Positions 9,525-16,801 are shown, numbered from the stretch's first letter. The stretch is 50,622 bases of DNA from Oscillibacter valericigenes (GCF_016902445.1 NZ_JACSNX010000021.1:1-50622), one strand, 5' to 3'. Notes: generated from the letters alone by a model not told the origin. Translations and numbers: made by a program.

Positions 9525-9768
9525 CGTGCGTCCCCTTCAGTGCATGCACCTTTTTCAGAGTCAGGAAGAAGAGGATGCTGGTGACGCCGGCGCCCACAGC
9601 CGCCTCCGTGATGGCCAGATCCGGACTCTGCAGCAGGCTCCACAGCACGGCCATCATCAGGGAAAAGGCCATGTAGACGATCACCGCCGCCAGCAGCCGC
9701 TTGCACAGCGGCGCCGCAATGGCGCAGACGATCAGTCCGATCAGCAGGATGTATTCCAGTACGATCAT
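9517..9768 (-). CDS. DUF4040/MbhD-like subunit (detached MrpA C-terminal module)
   Basis: An 83-residue protein with three short helices and the motif LLQSPDLAITEAAVGAGVTS, typical of the DUF4040 module. In classical Mrp operons that module lies inside the C-terminal part of MrpA; in MBH operons it is the separate subunit MbhD, related to NuoJ. The ATG overlaps the mrpG stop by 4 bases (ATGA), and the 3' end overlaps the next gene by 8, so it is translationally coupled on both sides. Its presence as an independent gene shows that MrpA is split here. Confidence 0.88.
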   Translation of the reverse strand: MIVLEYILLIGLIVCAIAAPLCKRLLAAVIVYMAFSLMMAVLWSLLQSPDLAITEAAVGAGVTSILFFLTLKKVHALKGTHDE

Positions 9769-10088
9769 CGCTCCTCCACCTCACATTCCTTATGGATATC
9801 CGGGACCGTCGCCACTTCCATCTCCGCCACCAGGTGGCTGGCCACAGGGCTGGTCAGCCACAGGAACACGAAGATCAGCAGCGTCTTTGCCGCAGACAGG
9901 GACCAGCCGTGCAGCAGCATCAGACCGATCAGCACGCAGAAGATCCCAAGGGAATCCCCCACTGCGGCGGCGTGCATCCGGTTGAGCACATAGTCAAACC
10001 GGAACAGCCCCAGGACAGCAGAGAAAAACACGAACAGGCCGAACAGGAAGAAGGCCAGCCCCGCTCCCGTCGCAAGATGCTCAATCAT
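9765..10088 (-). CDS. mrpG: Mrp antiporter subunit G
   Basis: A 107-residue three-helix protein with the MrpG/MnhG pattern: a first helix LAFFLFGLFVFFSAVLGLFRF, then YVLNRMHAAAVGDSLG, the family signature linking helices one and two, and LWLTSPVASHLVAEM near the end. It overlaps mrpF by 8 bases and the DUF4040 gene by 4. MrpG is a small structural subunit needed for assembly of the complex in characterised systems. Confidence 0.93.
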   Translation of the reverse strand: MIEHLATGAGLAFFLFGLFVFFSAVLGLFRFDYVLNRMHAAAVGDSLGIFCVLIGLMLLHGWSLSAAKTLLIFVFLWLTSPVASHLVAEMEVATVPDIHKECEVEER

Positions 10089-10395
10089 GGGCAGTTCCCT
10101 CCTGCTTCTCCTCCCGGCGCTTGTTTTTCTGGCGGCTCATCACCAGCTGGAACGCCACCACCACGGACAAAAAGCTCAGCAGGGCGAACACCAGGGCGAT
10201 GTCCACCAGATAGTCCGCCCGCAGCCGGACGGACAGCACCATCAGCTCCGCGATCACCAGCGTGCCGATCACGTTCACCGCCACGATGCGGTCTGTGAAC
10301 CGGGGCCCCAGGACCGCGCGCACCAGCGTGGCCAGGATCAGCAGGGCCAGCACCACAGCGCCGATATTCAAGATCCAGGTCGTCACCGTCTCCAT
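10081..10395 (-). CDS. mrpF: Mrp antiporter subunit F
   Basis: A 104-residue protein with three helices and the segment RAVLGPRFTDRIVAVNVIGTL, diagnostic of MrpF/MnhF. The remainder RLRADYLVDIALVFALLSFLSVV also matches the family. The longer open frame upstream is discarded because it only reads the mrpE gene in another frame. The start METVTT fits the family length and overlaps the end of mrpE by 13 bases. MrpF has been linked to cation or bile-salt efflux in other Firmicutes. Confidence 0.93.
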   Translation of the reverse strand: METVTTWILNIGAVVLALLILATLVRAVLGPRFTDRIVAVNVIGTLVIAELMVLSVRLRADYLVDIALVFALLSFLSVVVAFQLVMSRQKNKRREEKQEGTAHD

Positions 10396-10856
10396 TGGGT
10401 GCCCTCCATCTTCTCCAGCTGCTGCTGGAACGCGGTGTCCTCGATCCCCTCCGCCAGCGGCGCATCCAAGGCATGCACCAGCAGCCGTCCGTCCTGGGAC
10501 CGCACGGTGATGGTCCCCGCCGTCAGTGTGATGGAATCCGACAGCATCGCCTTGTGCCGGTCCGTCTGCAGGGGCGTCCGGAACCACACCAGCTTGGGCG
10601 TGATCTTCTTCGGATGGACGTAGATGATCTTCATGACCATCAGGCCCGCCTTCAGCATCTCTGCCACCAGATGGGCAAAATAGCGGATCAGTGCCCAGAT
10701 CCGCGCCGGGTGGCCGCAGAAGATCCGCCAGTCATATCCCAGCACCCGCCGGCAGAACCAGGTGAGCAGAGCCGAGACCGCCAGCCCCCACAGGCAGGCG
10801 TGCAGGCTCACGCCCCCGGAGAGCAGCAGCCACAGCAGAAAAAACAGCAGGAACAC
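10383..10856 (-). CDS. mrpE: Mrp antiporter subunit E
   Basis: A 157-residue subunit with two N-terminal helices and a cytoplasmic domain, as in MrpE/MnhE. Recognisable parts are LIRYFAHLVAEMLKAGLMVMKIIYVHP and LSDSITLTAGTITV. I choose the GTG at 10856: AAAGGGGG lies 7 nt upstream and the predicted first helix begins right after it. A longer frame from 10934 would run through the terminator hairpin of the leader and is rejected. It is the first gene of the ten-gene operon. Confidence 0.9.
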   Translation of the reverse strand: MFLLFFLLWLLLSGGVSLHACLWGLAVSALLTWFCRRVLGYDWRIFCGHPARIWALIRYFAHLVAEMLKAGLMVMKIIYVHPKKITPKLVWFRTPLQTDRHKAMLSDSITLTAGTITVRSQDGRLLVHALDAPLAEGIEDTAFQQQLEKMEGTQWRR

Positions 10857-10880
10857 CTCATTGCCCCCTTTGCCGCATAC

Positions 10881-10945
10881 AAAAAAATCGGCCGAACAAG
10901 TTGATGGGATTCCGCCCTCCGGTGGATCGCGCACGCTTGTTCAGC
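10881..10945 (-). promoter_or_regulatory. Terminator-like hairpin in the mrp leader (candidate riboswitch or attenuator)
   Basis: Between the promoter and mrpE the minus-strand transcript contains GCTGAACAAG (10945-10936) pairing with CTTGTTCGGC (10900-10891), a 10-bp stem with one G-U pair. Four bases later comes a run of seven U (10887-10881). This is the structure of an intrinsic terminator, but it lies inside the 5' leader, after the start site and before the first gene. The 35-nt interior (GGAGGGCGGAATCCC etc.) and about 40 nt upstream could form a sensing element. That makes transcription attenuation likely; the ligand, possibly a cation, is inference. Confidence 0.65.
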
Positions 10946-10992
10946 ACATCCGTTTCCCCTTGATCGTTAAAAACCACACAATCACTGAGAAT

Positions 10993-11021
10993 ATTTTAAC
11001 GGGATATTGGCGGGCTGTCAA
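10993..11021 (-). promoter_or_regulatory. Promoter of the mrp-like operon
   Basis: On the minus strand TTGACA (11021-11016) is followed after exactly 17 bases by TAAAAT (10998-10993), a near-consensus housekeeping sigma promoter. The expected start site near 10986 gives a leader of about 130 nt before mrpE. Confidence 0.85.
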
Positions 11022-11164
11022 CTGTCCAGCGGCTTGGATCCCTGCAAACCGGAAGAAAATAATTCACAAATCTGACGGTCCATTTTGTGGCAATCTGTTC
11101 AAATATGGAACTTTTCCCTAAATTTCAGTTATCGAAAAAAGCTGACGTCCGTCATATCGCCAAG

Positions 11165-11196
11165 TGATATCCGACTTGGCTGCGGGTCGTATAGTA
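11165..11196 (+). promoter_or_regulatory. Possible sporulation (sigma-E-like) promoter of the cortex enzyme gene
   Basis: TGATATC (11165-11171) followed 16 bases later by CGTATAGTA (11188-11196) resembles the ATATT / CATACAAT pattern of mother-cell sporulation promoters. A CCAAGT-N8-ACTTGG inverted repeat (11160-11179) overlaps the upstream element. The match is imperfect; the spore-related product makes it plausible. Confidence 0.35.
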
Positions 11197-11243
11197 TATT
11201 CATGCACCTTTCCGAATAGGCTCTTCCGGAGGTGATGTCCAGC

Positions 11244-12521
11244 ATGACGATCCATGTGGTCCAAGCCGGCGAGACCGTCGGCTCCATCGCAGCATCCTAC
11301 GGCGTCGACCCCGCCCGCCTGGCCGCGGACAACGCCGTGCCCCCCAGCGGTGCCCTGGCGGTGGGGCAGACCCTTGTGGTCCGCTTTCCCCGCCAGGTCC
11401 ACGCCGTCCGGGCCGGAGAGACCCTGGCCTCCATCGCGGAAGCCTACGGCACCACGGTCCGCCGTCTCTGGCAGAACAACTGGCCCCTCGGCGGCCAGAC
11501 TGCGCTTCGGCCCGGACAGGTCCTGGTGATCTCCTATTTCGGCACCCCCACGTCCTCCGCCGCCTTCAACGGTTACGCCTATCCCTACATCGACCAGTCC
11601 CTGCTGGATGCGGAGCTCCCCTATCTCACCTACCTGGCGCCCTTCACCTACGGCATCACCGCCGAAGGCGACCTGCTCCAGCTGGAGGATGATGCACTGC
11701 TCTCCGCCGCGCGGCAGCGGGGCGTCCGGCCGGTGATGCACCTTTCCACCCTGACAGAGACCGGTCAGTTCGACACCCAGCGGGCCACTCTGGTGCTGAC
11801 GGATACCGCCGTGCAGGACAGCTTGATCGCTCAGGTCCAGCAGACGCTCCGCCGCCGGGGCTACGCCGGCCTGGACGTGGACTTCGAGTTCCTCCCCGGC
11901 CAGCTGGCGGCGGCCTATGCCGCCTTCCTGTCCCGGCTGCGGCGGCTTCTCAACTCTCAGGGATTCTTCCTCTGGGCCGCCCTGGCGCCCAAGACCTCCG
12001 CCGGACAGGCAGGGCTCCTGTACGAGGGCCACGACTACGCCGCCGTGGGTGCCGCTGTAGACGGCGTGCTCCTGATGACCTATGAGTGGGGCTACACCGC
12101 GGGTCCGCCCATGGCGGTGTCCCCCCTGCCAAATGTGCGGGCCGTGCTGGACTACGCGGTGACGGAGATCCCGCCGGAGAAGATCTTTCTGGGCCTCTCC
12201 AACTACGGCTATGACTGGCCCCTGCCCTTTGTTCAGGGCGTTACCCGGGCGCCCTCCATCTCCAACCAGCGGGCCATCGAGCTGGCCATCGAGCACGATG
12301 TCGCCATTCAGTACGACGAAACGGCCCAGGCCCCCTTCTTCCACTACACCGCCGTGGACGGCACGGTCCACGAGGTCTGGTTCGAAGATGCCCGCAGCCT
12401 CTCCGCCCGCCTGGCCCTGATCACGGAGTACGGCTTCCAGGGCGCCGGCATCTGGAACTTGATGCGGCCCTTCTCCCAGCTGTGGTCAGTGATATCCTCT
12501 TTGTATAATATCATTGATTAA
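11244..12521 (+). CDS. Spore cortex-lytic-type LysM/GH18 glycosidase (SleL/YaaH-like)
   Basis: A 425-residue protein with two N-terminal LysM peptidoglycan-binding repeats (about residues 2-47 and 51-97) and a glycoside hydrolase family 18 barrel (about 105-415). The catalytic signature appears as GLDVDFEF with Asp211, Asp213 and the acid Glu215. No signal peptide is visible, as in SleL/YaaH proteins that are made in the mother cell and deposited in the spore coat. Those enzymes are N-acetylglucosaminidases that degrade cortex muramic-lactam peptidoglycan at germination. The ATG at 11244 is preferred because GGAGGTGA ends 8 nt before it; GTG or ATG codons at 11232 and 11235 overlap that site. 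Confidence 0.88.
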   Translation: MTIHVVQAGETVGSIAASYGVDPARLAADNAVPPSGALAVGQTLVVRFPRQVHAVRAGETLASIAEAYGTTVRRLWQNNWPLGGQTALRPGQVLVISYFGTPTSSAAFNGYAYPYIDQSLLDAELPYLTYLAPFTYGITAEGDLLQLEDDALLSAARQRGVRPVMHLSTLTETGQFDTQRATLVLTDTAVQDSLIAQVQQTLRRRGYAGLDVDFEFLPGQLAAAYAAFLSRLRRLLNSQGFFLWAALAPKTSAGQAGLLYEGHDYAAVGAAVDGVLLMTYEWGYTAGPPMAVSPLPNVRAVLDYAVTEIPPEKIFLGLSNYGYDWPLPFVQGVTRAPSISNQRAIELAIEHDVAIQYDETAQAPFFHYTAVDGTVHEVWFEDARSLSARLALITEYGFQGAGIWNLMRPFSQLWSVISSLYNIID

Positions 12522-12549
12522 TTCCTGATTGTATCATTTCAAAAAGAGC

Positions 12550-12580
12550 TTGACTTGGAGTCGGCTCCAAGTGTTAAAGT
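12550..12580 (+). promoter_or_regulatory. MerR-type promoter with 19-bp spacer and central palindrome
   Basis: TTGACT (12550-12555) and TAAAGT (12575-12580) are separated by 19 bases, the over-long spacer that MerR regulators correct by untwisting DNA. Inside lies a perfect palindrome, ACTTGGAG-N4-CTCCAAGT (12553-12572). The MerR gene 0.8 kb downstream is the obvious ligand-responsive activator. The operator resembles those of the AdhR/NmlR subgroup. Confidence 0.85.
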
Positions 12581-12628
12581 AGAGTTATCAAAAGACATCG
12601 CCGCACCGGCGCAAAGGAGGCTTTCAGC

Positions 12629-13387
12629 ATGGCACTTTCCGCATCTGCCAAAGAAAATCTGTCCCGTCTGTTCCCGGGGGACCCGTCCCCCCTGTGGGAT
12701 TCGGACCCGGAATTCATGGAGCTCTTCACCAACTTCGCTCTGGGCGAAGTTGTGGACCAAGGCAGCCTGGATGAGCAGACCCGGATGATGGCCGTTCTCG
12801 CCGCACTGCTGGGCTGTCAGGGCGTGTCGGAATACCGGGAACAGCTGCCTGCCGCGCTGCGGGCCGGCGTGACTCCCGCCCAGGCGAAGGAGGTTTTGTA
12901 CCAGGCTGTGGCTTATCTGGGGCTGGGCCGGGTGCGCCCCTTCTTTGATGCGGCGAATCAGGTCCTGCAGGAACAGGGCGTCTCCCTGCCGCTGGCCCCC
13001 GGATCCACTACCACGGCGGAGACCCGGCTCACCGCCGGCAACCAGGCCCAGGTGGACATCTTCGGCGAGGGGATGCGGGGCTTCCAGGACAGCGGCCCGG
13101 AAGAGAGCCGCCACATCAACCGCTGGCTGGCGGACAACTGCTTCGGTGACTACTACACCCGCAAAGGGCTGGACTACCGGCAGCGGGAGATGATCACCTT
13201 CTGCTTCCTGGCCGCCCAGGGCGGCTGTGAGCCTCAGCTCGTCAGCCACGCCGGCGCCAATCTGAAGATCGGCAACGACAAGGCCTTCCTGATCCAGATC
13301 ATCTCCCAGTGCCTGCCCTACATCGGCTATCCCCGCAGCCTGAACGCCCTGCGGTGTGTCAACGAAGCGGCCCAGGCCGCCCAGTGA
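12629..13387 (+). CDS. Carboxymuconolactone decarboxylase-family protein (two CMD domains)
   Basis: A 252-residue protein with two CMD/AhpD-like helical domains, at about residues 50-115 and 185-248. Each has one cysteine (LLGCQG and QGGCEPQLVSH) rather than the CxxC of AhpD. Many such proteins act in thiol or aldehyde stress defence, often beside MerR regulators of the AdhR/NmlR group in Bacillus. It follows the MerR-type promoter and is preceded by AAAGGAGG. Its stop lies 13 nt before the merR start, so both form one transcript. The reaction is unknown; decarboxylation is not implied by the fold alone. Confidence 0.85.
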   Translation: MALSASAKENLSRLFPGDPSPLWDSDPEFMELFTNFALGEVVDQGSLDEQTRMMAVLAALLGCQGVSEYREQLPAALRAGVTPAQAKEVLYQAVAYLGLGRVRPFFDAANQVLQEQGVSLPLAPGSTTTAETRLTAGNQAQVDIFGEGMRGFQDSGPEESRHINRWLADNCFGDYYTRKGLDYRQREMITFCFLAAQGGCEPQLVSHAGANLKIGNDKAFLIQIISQCLPYIGYPRSLNALRCVNEAAQAAQ

Positions 13388-13400
13388 GGAGTCTCCGGCC

Positions 13401-13802
13401 ATGACCATTGCGGAAGTGAGCAGAGCATACGGCATTTCAGCCGACACGCTCCGCTACTATGAGCGGATCGGACTGATCCCCCCGGTGCCCCGCACCAAGG
13501 GCGGCGTCCGGAACTACGGCGAGGAGTCCTGCGGCTGGATCCAGCTGATGAAGTGCATGCGTGCCGCCGGGGTCCAGATCGAGGCGCTGATCGAATATGT
13601 GGATCTGTTCCGGCAGGGAGACGCCACCATCGGCGCCCGCAAGGCCCTGCTGATGGAGCAGCGGGACCAGCTGGTGGCCCGGATGAAAGAGATGCAGGCC
13701 TCCCTGGATCTGCTGAACCAGAAGATCGACCGCTACGAGCAGAGCATGGTCTCCGCAGAGCGGAAGCTCCGCCTGCTCCATACAGAGCAGACGGAGCCCT
13801 GA
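13401..13802 (+). CDS. MerR-family transcriptional regulator
   Basis: A 133-residue regulator with an N-terminal winged helix-turn-helix, MTIAEVSRAYGISADTLRYYERIGLIPP, the textbook MerR start. A long dimerisation coiled coil follows (about residues 75-120). There is no cysteine cluster for metals at the C-terminus, which argues for an organic or electrophile signal, as for AdhR/NmlR-like members. It probably binds the palindrome at 12553-12572 and controls its own operon. The start is fixed by GAGGAG 9 nt upstream; the longer open frame overlaps the decarboxylase-like gene. Confidence 0.92.
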   Translation: MTIAEVSRAYGISADTLRYYERIGLIPPVPRTKGGVRNYGEESCGWIQLMKCMRAAGVQIEALIEYVDLFRQGDATIGARKALLMEQRDQLVARMKEMQASLDLLNQKIDRYEQSMVSAERKLRLLHTEQTEP

Positions 13803-13848
13803 AAAAAAGACAAGATACCGGTCATATCAGCCGGTATCTTGTCTTTTT
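13803..13848. terminator. Bidirectional terminator between merR and ktrA
   Basis: A long stem, AAAAAGACAAGATACCGG with CCGGTATCTTGTCTTTTT, is separated by a 9-nt loop, giving A- and T-tracts on both sides. It serves the convergent merR and ktrA transcripts. Confidence 0.92.
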
Positions 13849-13877
13849 CCGCATAATGCAGCGTATCCCCGCCAGGG

Positions 13878-14534
13878 TCAAAAGTGCAGGAACTTCTGGA
13901 CGTCCCGGTTGTCTCCCAGGATCAGGATGGTCTCATCTCCCCGGAAGCAGTATTCACCGCCGGGGATCGGCGTCAGCTCCTCCCCCTGCTTGGTGGCCAG
14001 GATGTTGATGTTGTGCCGCTGCCGCACGCCGAGCTGACCGATGGTCTTTCCGATCCAGGCAGGCGGCACCGCCGTCTCATAGATAGAGTGGTCCGGCGTC
14101 AGCTGGACATAGTCGAAAATATGGTCAGAGCTGTAGCGCACCGCTGCCCAGCTGGCAGATTCCCGCTCCGGATAGACGACATCATCCGCCCCGTTCCGCA
14201 GCAGGAACTTGGCGTGGACATCCCGGGCGGCCCGGGACAGGACATACCGCGCCCCCTGCTCCTTCAGCAGCGCCGTCGTCTCCAGAGAGCTCTGGAAATC
14301 ATCACCGATCGCCACCACGCACATGTCAAAATTCCGCACCCCCAGGGAGGCGATAAACGCCTCGCTGGTGCTGTCCCCGATCTGGGCATGGGTCACCAGC
14401 GGCAATGCGTCATTGACCCGCTCCTCATCCTTGTCCACGGCAAGCACCTCATGGTGCAGCTCCTGCAGCTTGGCTGCCATGTGGCGGCCAAAGCGCCCCA
14501 ATCCGATCAGCAATACTGATTTCACCGTTCTCAT
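13878..14534 (-). CDS. ktrA: KtrA-type potassium uptake regulatory (RCK) subunit
   Basis: A 218-residue cytosolic protein with a Rossmann RCK_N domain (IGLGRFGRHMA, acidic VDKDEE at the end of strand two) and an RCK_C domain after about residue 135. The single RCK pair fits KtrA/KtrC rather than the double-length TrkA. These proteins form octameric rings that bind ATP/ADP or c-di-AMP and gate the KtrB channel. The gene follows ktrB by 36 nt on the same strand. Confidence 0.9.
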   Translation of the reverse strand: MRTVKSVLLIGLGRFGRHMAAKLQELHHEVLAVDKDEERVNDALPLVTHAQIGDSTSEAFIASLGVRNFDMCVVAIGDDFQSSLETTALLKEQGARYVLSRAARDVHAKFLLRNGADDVVYPERESASWAAVRYSSDHIFDYVQLTPDHSIYETAVPPAWIGKTIGQLGVRQRHNINILATKQGEELTPIPGGEYCFRGDETILILGDNRDVQKFLHF

Positions 14535-14570
14535 CCTTTCCTTGTGCAGGCTTTGTGTCAGTCGTCCTGC

Positions 14571-15920
14571 TCATCCCACATTGATCCGTTCCTGGGGCAT
14601 CTGCGCCGGAACGGCCGCGCTGTCCGGCAGGACTGCGTAGATCAGCGTCAGTCCGCCCACCCGTCCAAAATACATCAAAAAGATCAGGATCATCCGGGAG
14701 ATGCCCTCCAGCTCCGGCGTCAGGCCCAGGGTCAGGCCCACCGTACCGATGGCTGAGGCCGTCTCAAACAGTGCCGCCAGCAGGGGCACGCCCTCCACGC
14801 AGGAGATCGCCATCCCGCCCAGCAGGAACAGCCCCACGTACATCAGGAGGATGGCAGACGCGCTGCGCAGCGTCTCCACCGGCAGACGGCGCCCGAAGGA
14901 CTGCAGATCCTCCCGCCGGCGGAACACCGCCCGGGCAGCCAGGAAAAACACCGCGGCCGTGGTCACCTTGAAGCCGCCGGCAGTGGATCCCGGCGCCCCG
15001 CCGATCAGCATCAGCAGGATCATGACCAGCTGAGAGGACTCTGTCAGCTGAGTCAGGTCCACCGTGTTGTACCCTGCCGTTCTGGGGGTCACAGACTGAA
15101 ACAGGGATGCTAGGACCTTTTCTCCCAGCGTCATCCCCTCCCACTGGGGCAGCCGGAACTCATAGCACAGGAAGAACAGGGCCGGCAGCAGGATCAGCAG
15201 CGCCGTCGTCACCAGCACCAGCTTGCTCTGCAGGCAGTAGGACCGCAGATGCCACTTGTGTTCCCGCACATCGCCCCAGGTGAGAAAGCCGATGCCGCCC
15301 ACCACGATCAGCCCCATCACCGTGAGGTTCACCAGAGGATCGCCCACATGCCCGGTGAGAGAGACATAGGGCGCTCCGGCCTCTGCGCCCATCAGGTCGA
15401 ATCCGGCGTTGCAGAAGGAGGAGATGGCGTGGAACACGGCGTACCAGATGCCCCGCAGCCCCATCTCCGGGCAGAACCGCAGGGCCAGCAGCACGGCACC
15501 GGCTCCCTCCAGCAGCAGCATGGCCGTCAGGATGAACCGGGTCCGCCGGACGATCCCGCCCACCTGGGGCGCAGAGATGGACTCCTGCATCACCCAGCGC
15601 TCCTTCAGGCCGATCCGTCGGCCTGCCAGCATGGAAATGGCCACAGCCACCGTCACCACGCCCATGCCGCCGATCTGGATCAGCAGAATGATCACCGCCT
15701 GGCCGAATCCGGACCAGTACAGCGACGTGTCCTGCACCACCAGGCCGGTGACACAGGTGGCGGAGGTTGCGGTGAACAGCGCGTCAAAAAAGGAAGCCCC
15801 CTGCCCGTCCCGGGTGGAGATGGGCAGCGTCAGCAGCAGCGCTCCGGCCAGGATCAGCAGGGCAAATCCGATCAGGATGATCCGGGCCGGCGTCATTTGA
15901 TGTTTTCTGCGAAAAAACAC
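14571..15920 (-). CDS. ktrB: KtrB-type potassium uptake membrane subunit
   Basis: A 449-residue channel-like transporter with four P-loop repeats. Selectivity-filter regions are visible at TSATCVTGL, SSFCNAGFDL, TPRTAGYN and SAIGTVGLTLG. I choose the GTG at 15920, with AAGAGGG 6 nt upstream, giving a start similar to KtrB of Bacillus. The ATG at 15977 lies inside the -10 box of the promoter and cannot be on the transcript. With KtrA it forms a Na+-dependent K+ uptake system, used in osmotic adaptation. Confidence 0.9.
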   Translation of the reverse strand: MFFRRKHQMTPARIILIGFALLILAGALLLTLPISTRDGQGASFFDALFTATSATCVTGLVVQDTSLYWSGFGQAVIILLIQIGGMGVVTVAVAISMLAGRRIGLKERWVMQESISAPQVGGIVRRTRFILTAMLLLEGAGAVLLALRFCPEMGLRGIWYAVFHAISSFCNAGFDLMGAEAGAPYVSLTGHVGDPLVNLTVMGLIVVGGIGFLTWGDVREHKWHLRSYCLQSKLVLVTTALLILLPALFFLCYEFRLPQWEGMTLGEKVLASLFQSVTPRTAGYNTVDLTQLTESSQLVMILLMLIGGAPGSTAGGFKVTTAAVFFLAARAVFRRREDLQSFGRRLPVETLRSASAILLMYVGLFLLGGMAISCVEGVPLLAALFETASAIGTVGLTLGLTPELEGISRMILIFLMYFGRVGGLTLIYAVLPDSAAVPAQMPQERINVG

Positions 15921-15975
15921 AGTGATCCCTCTTCTAACTTCAATCGTTCCCTCTGCCCTTTTCGGCAGCAGGCCC

Positions 15976-15984
15976 ATTATAGCA
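15976..15984 (-). promoter_or_regulatory. Extended -10 promoter of ktrBA
   Basis: The minus strand carries TGCTATAAT, a perfect extended -10 element. A TTGACA lies 21 bases upstream (16008-16003), too far for normal spacing, so the extended -10 is probably what matters. A similar TGCTACAAT element lies at 16068-16076 further upstream. Confidence 0.65.
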
Positions 15985-16116
15985 TGGATGCCGCTATGGT
16001 TCTGTCAAGGGCCGCACCCATTCGTTTGGATTTTGCTAAGCTTTTTTGTCCGCTCTGCGGCACGCCCATTGTAGCACACCCCCCTCGCCGCGTCTACCTG
16101 TTTTTTGCTTCTCCCG

Positions 16117-16144
16117 TTGCTTTTCAGCAGGACCGTGCTATAAT
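16117..16144 (+). promoter_or_regulatory. Promoter of the ferritin gene
   Basis: TTGCTT (16117-16122) and TATAAT (16139-16144) are 16 bases apart, with TGC in front of the -10 box (extended -10). The start site would lie about 50 nt before the ferritin ATG. No obvious Fur box overlaps it. Confidence 0.7.
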
Positions 16145-16198
16145 CGTTAGGCAGGACAGCTCCTGTCTGAAACTGTGTATGGAAAGGACGCCTCTGTT

Positions 16199-16711
16199 AT
16201 GCTGAAGGAACAAGTCTCACAACTGATCAACGACCAGATCAACAAGGAATTTTACTCCGCCTACCTGTATCTCCAGTTTTCAAATTTCTATGTGGAGCAG
16301 GGCCTCGCCGGCTTTGCCAACTGGTACAAGGTCCAGGCCCAGGAGGAGCGGGACCACGCCATGCTCATGCTCCAGTATCTGCAGAACAACGATGTGCCTG
16401 TAACGCTGGAGGCCATTGCAAAGCCGGATGCCCGGCTGAAGAGCAATATGGACCCCCTGGAGGCCGGCCTGGCCCACGAGCAGTATGTCACCTCTCTGAT
16501 CCATACCATCTATGAGGCTGCCTATGCGGACCGGGATTTCCGCACCATGCAGTTTTTGGACTGGTTCGTGAAAGAGCAGGGGGAGGAGGAGACCAATGCC
16601 TCCGACCTGATCAAGAAGATGCAGCTCTTCGGCTCCGATCCCAAGGGCCTGTATATGCTGGATCAGGAGCTGGCCGGCCGGACCTATGCCGCCCCTTCTC
16701 TGACGCTGTGA
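16199..16711 (+). CDS. ftnA: Bacterial non-haem ferritin
   Basis: A 170-residue four-helix ferritin. All ferroxidase-centre residues of the E. coli FtnA type are present at the same positions: Glu17, Glu50, His53, Glu94, Gln127 and Glu130. There is no haem-binding methionine pattern, so it is FtnA-like rather than a bacterioferritin. The protein stores iron as ferric oxide in a 24-mer shell and protects against iron-driven oxidative damage. It is a single-gene transcript with its own promoter. The ATG at 16199 is chosen because it begins the family-typical MLKEQVSQLIN. Confidence 0.95.
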   Translation: MLKEQVSQLINDQINKEFYSAYLYLQFSNFYVEQGLAGFANWYKVQAQEERDHAMLMLQYLQNNDVPVTLEAIAKPDARLKSNMDPLEAGLAHEQYVTSLIHTIYEAAYADRDFRTMQFLDWFVKEQGEEETNASDLIKKMQLFGSDPKGLYMLDQELAGRTYAAPSLTL

Positions 16712-16747
16712 GGCCCGTCCCTCTGTCCAAGGCCCGCGCCGCAGATC

Positions 16748-16788
16748 CAAAAAAATGCGCCCCACAGGCATCTGCCTGTGGGGCGCAT
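16748..16788 (-). terminator. Terminator of the iolG-like operon
   Basis: A 16-bp perfect stem (ATGCGCCCCACAGGCA / TGCCTGTGGGGCGCAT, 2-nt loop) is followed on the minus strand by a T-run. It ends the minus-strand dehydrogenase transcript and may also stop ferritin readthrough weakly. Confidence 0.9.
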
Positions 16789-16801
16789 CCTGTTCCGGCA
16801 T

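Noticed and set aside
15976..16008. TTGACA plus TATAAT as a normal promoter pair for ktrBA
   Set aside because: The spacer is 21 bases, outside the functional range; only the extended -10 element was kept.
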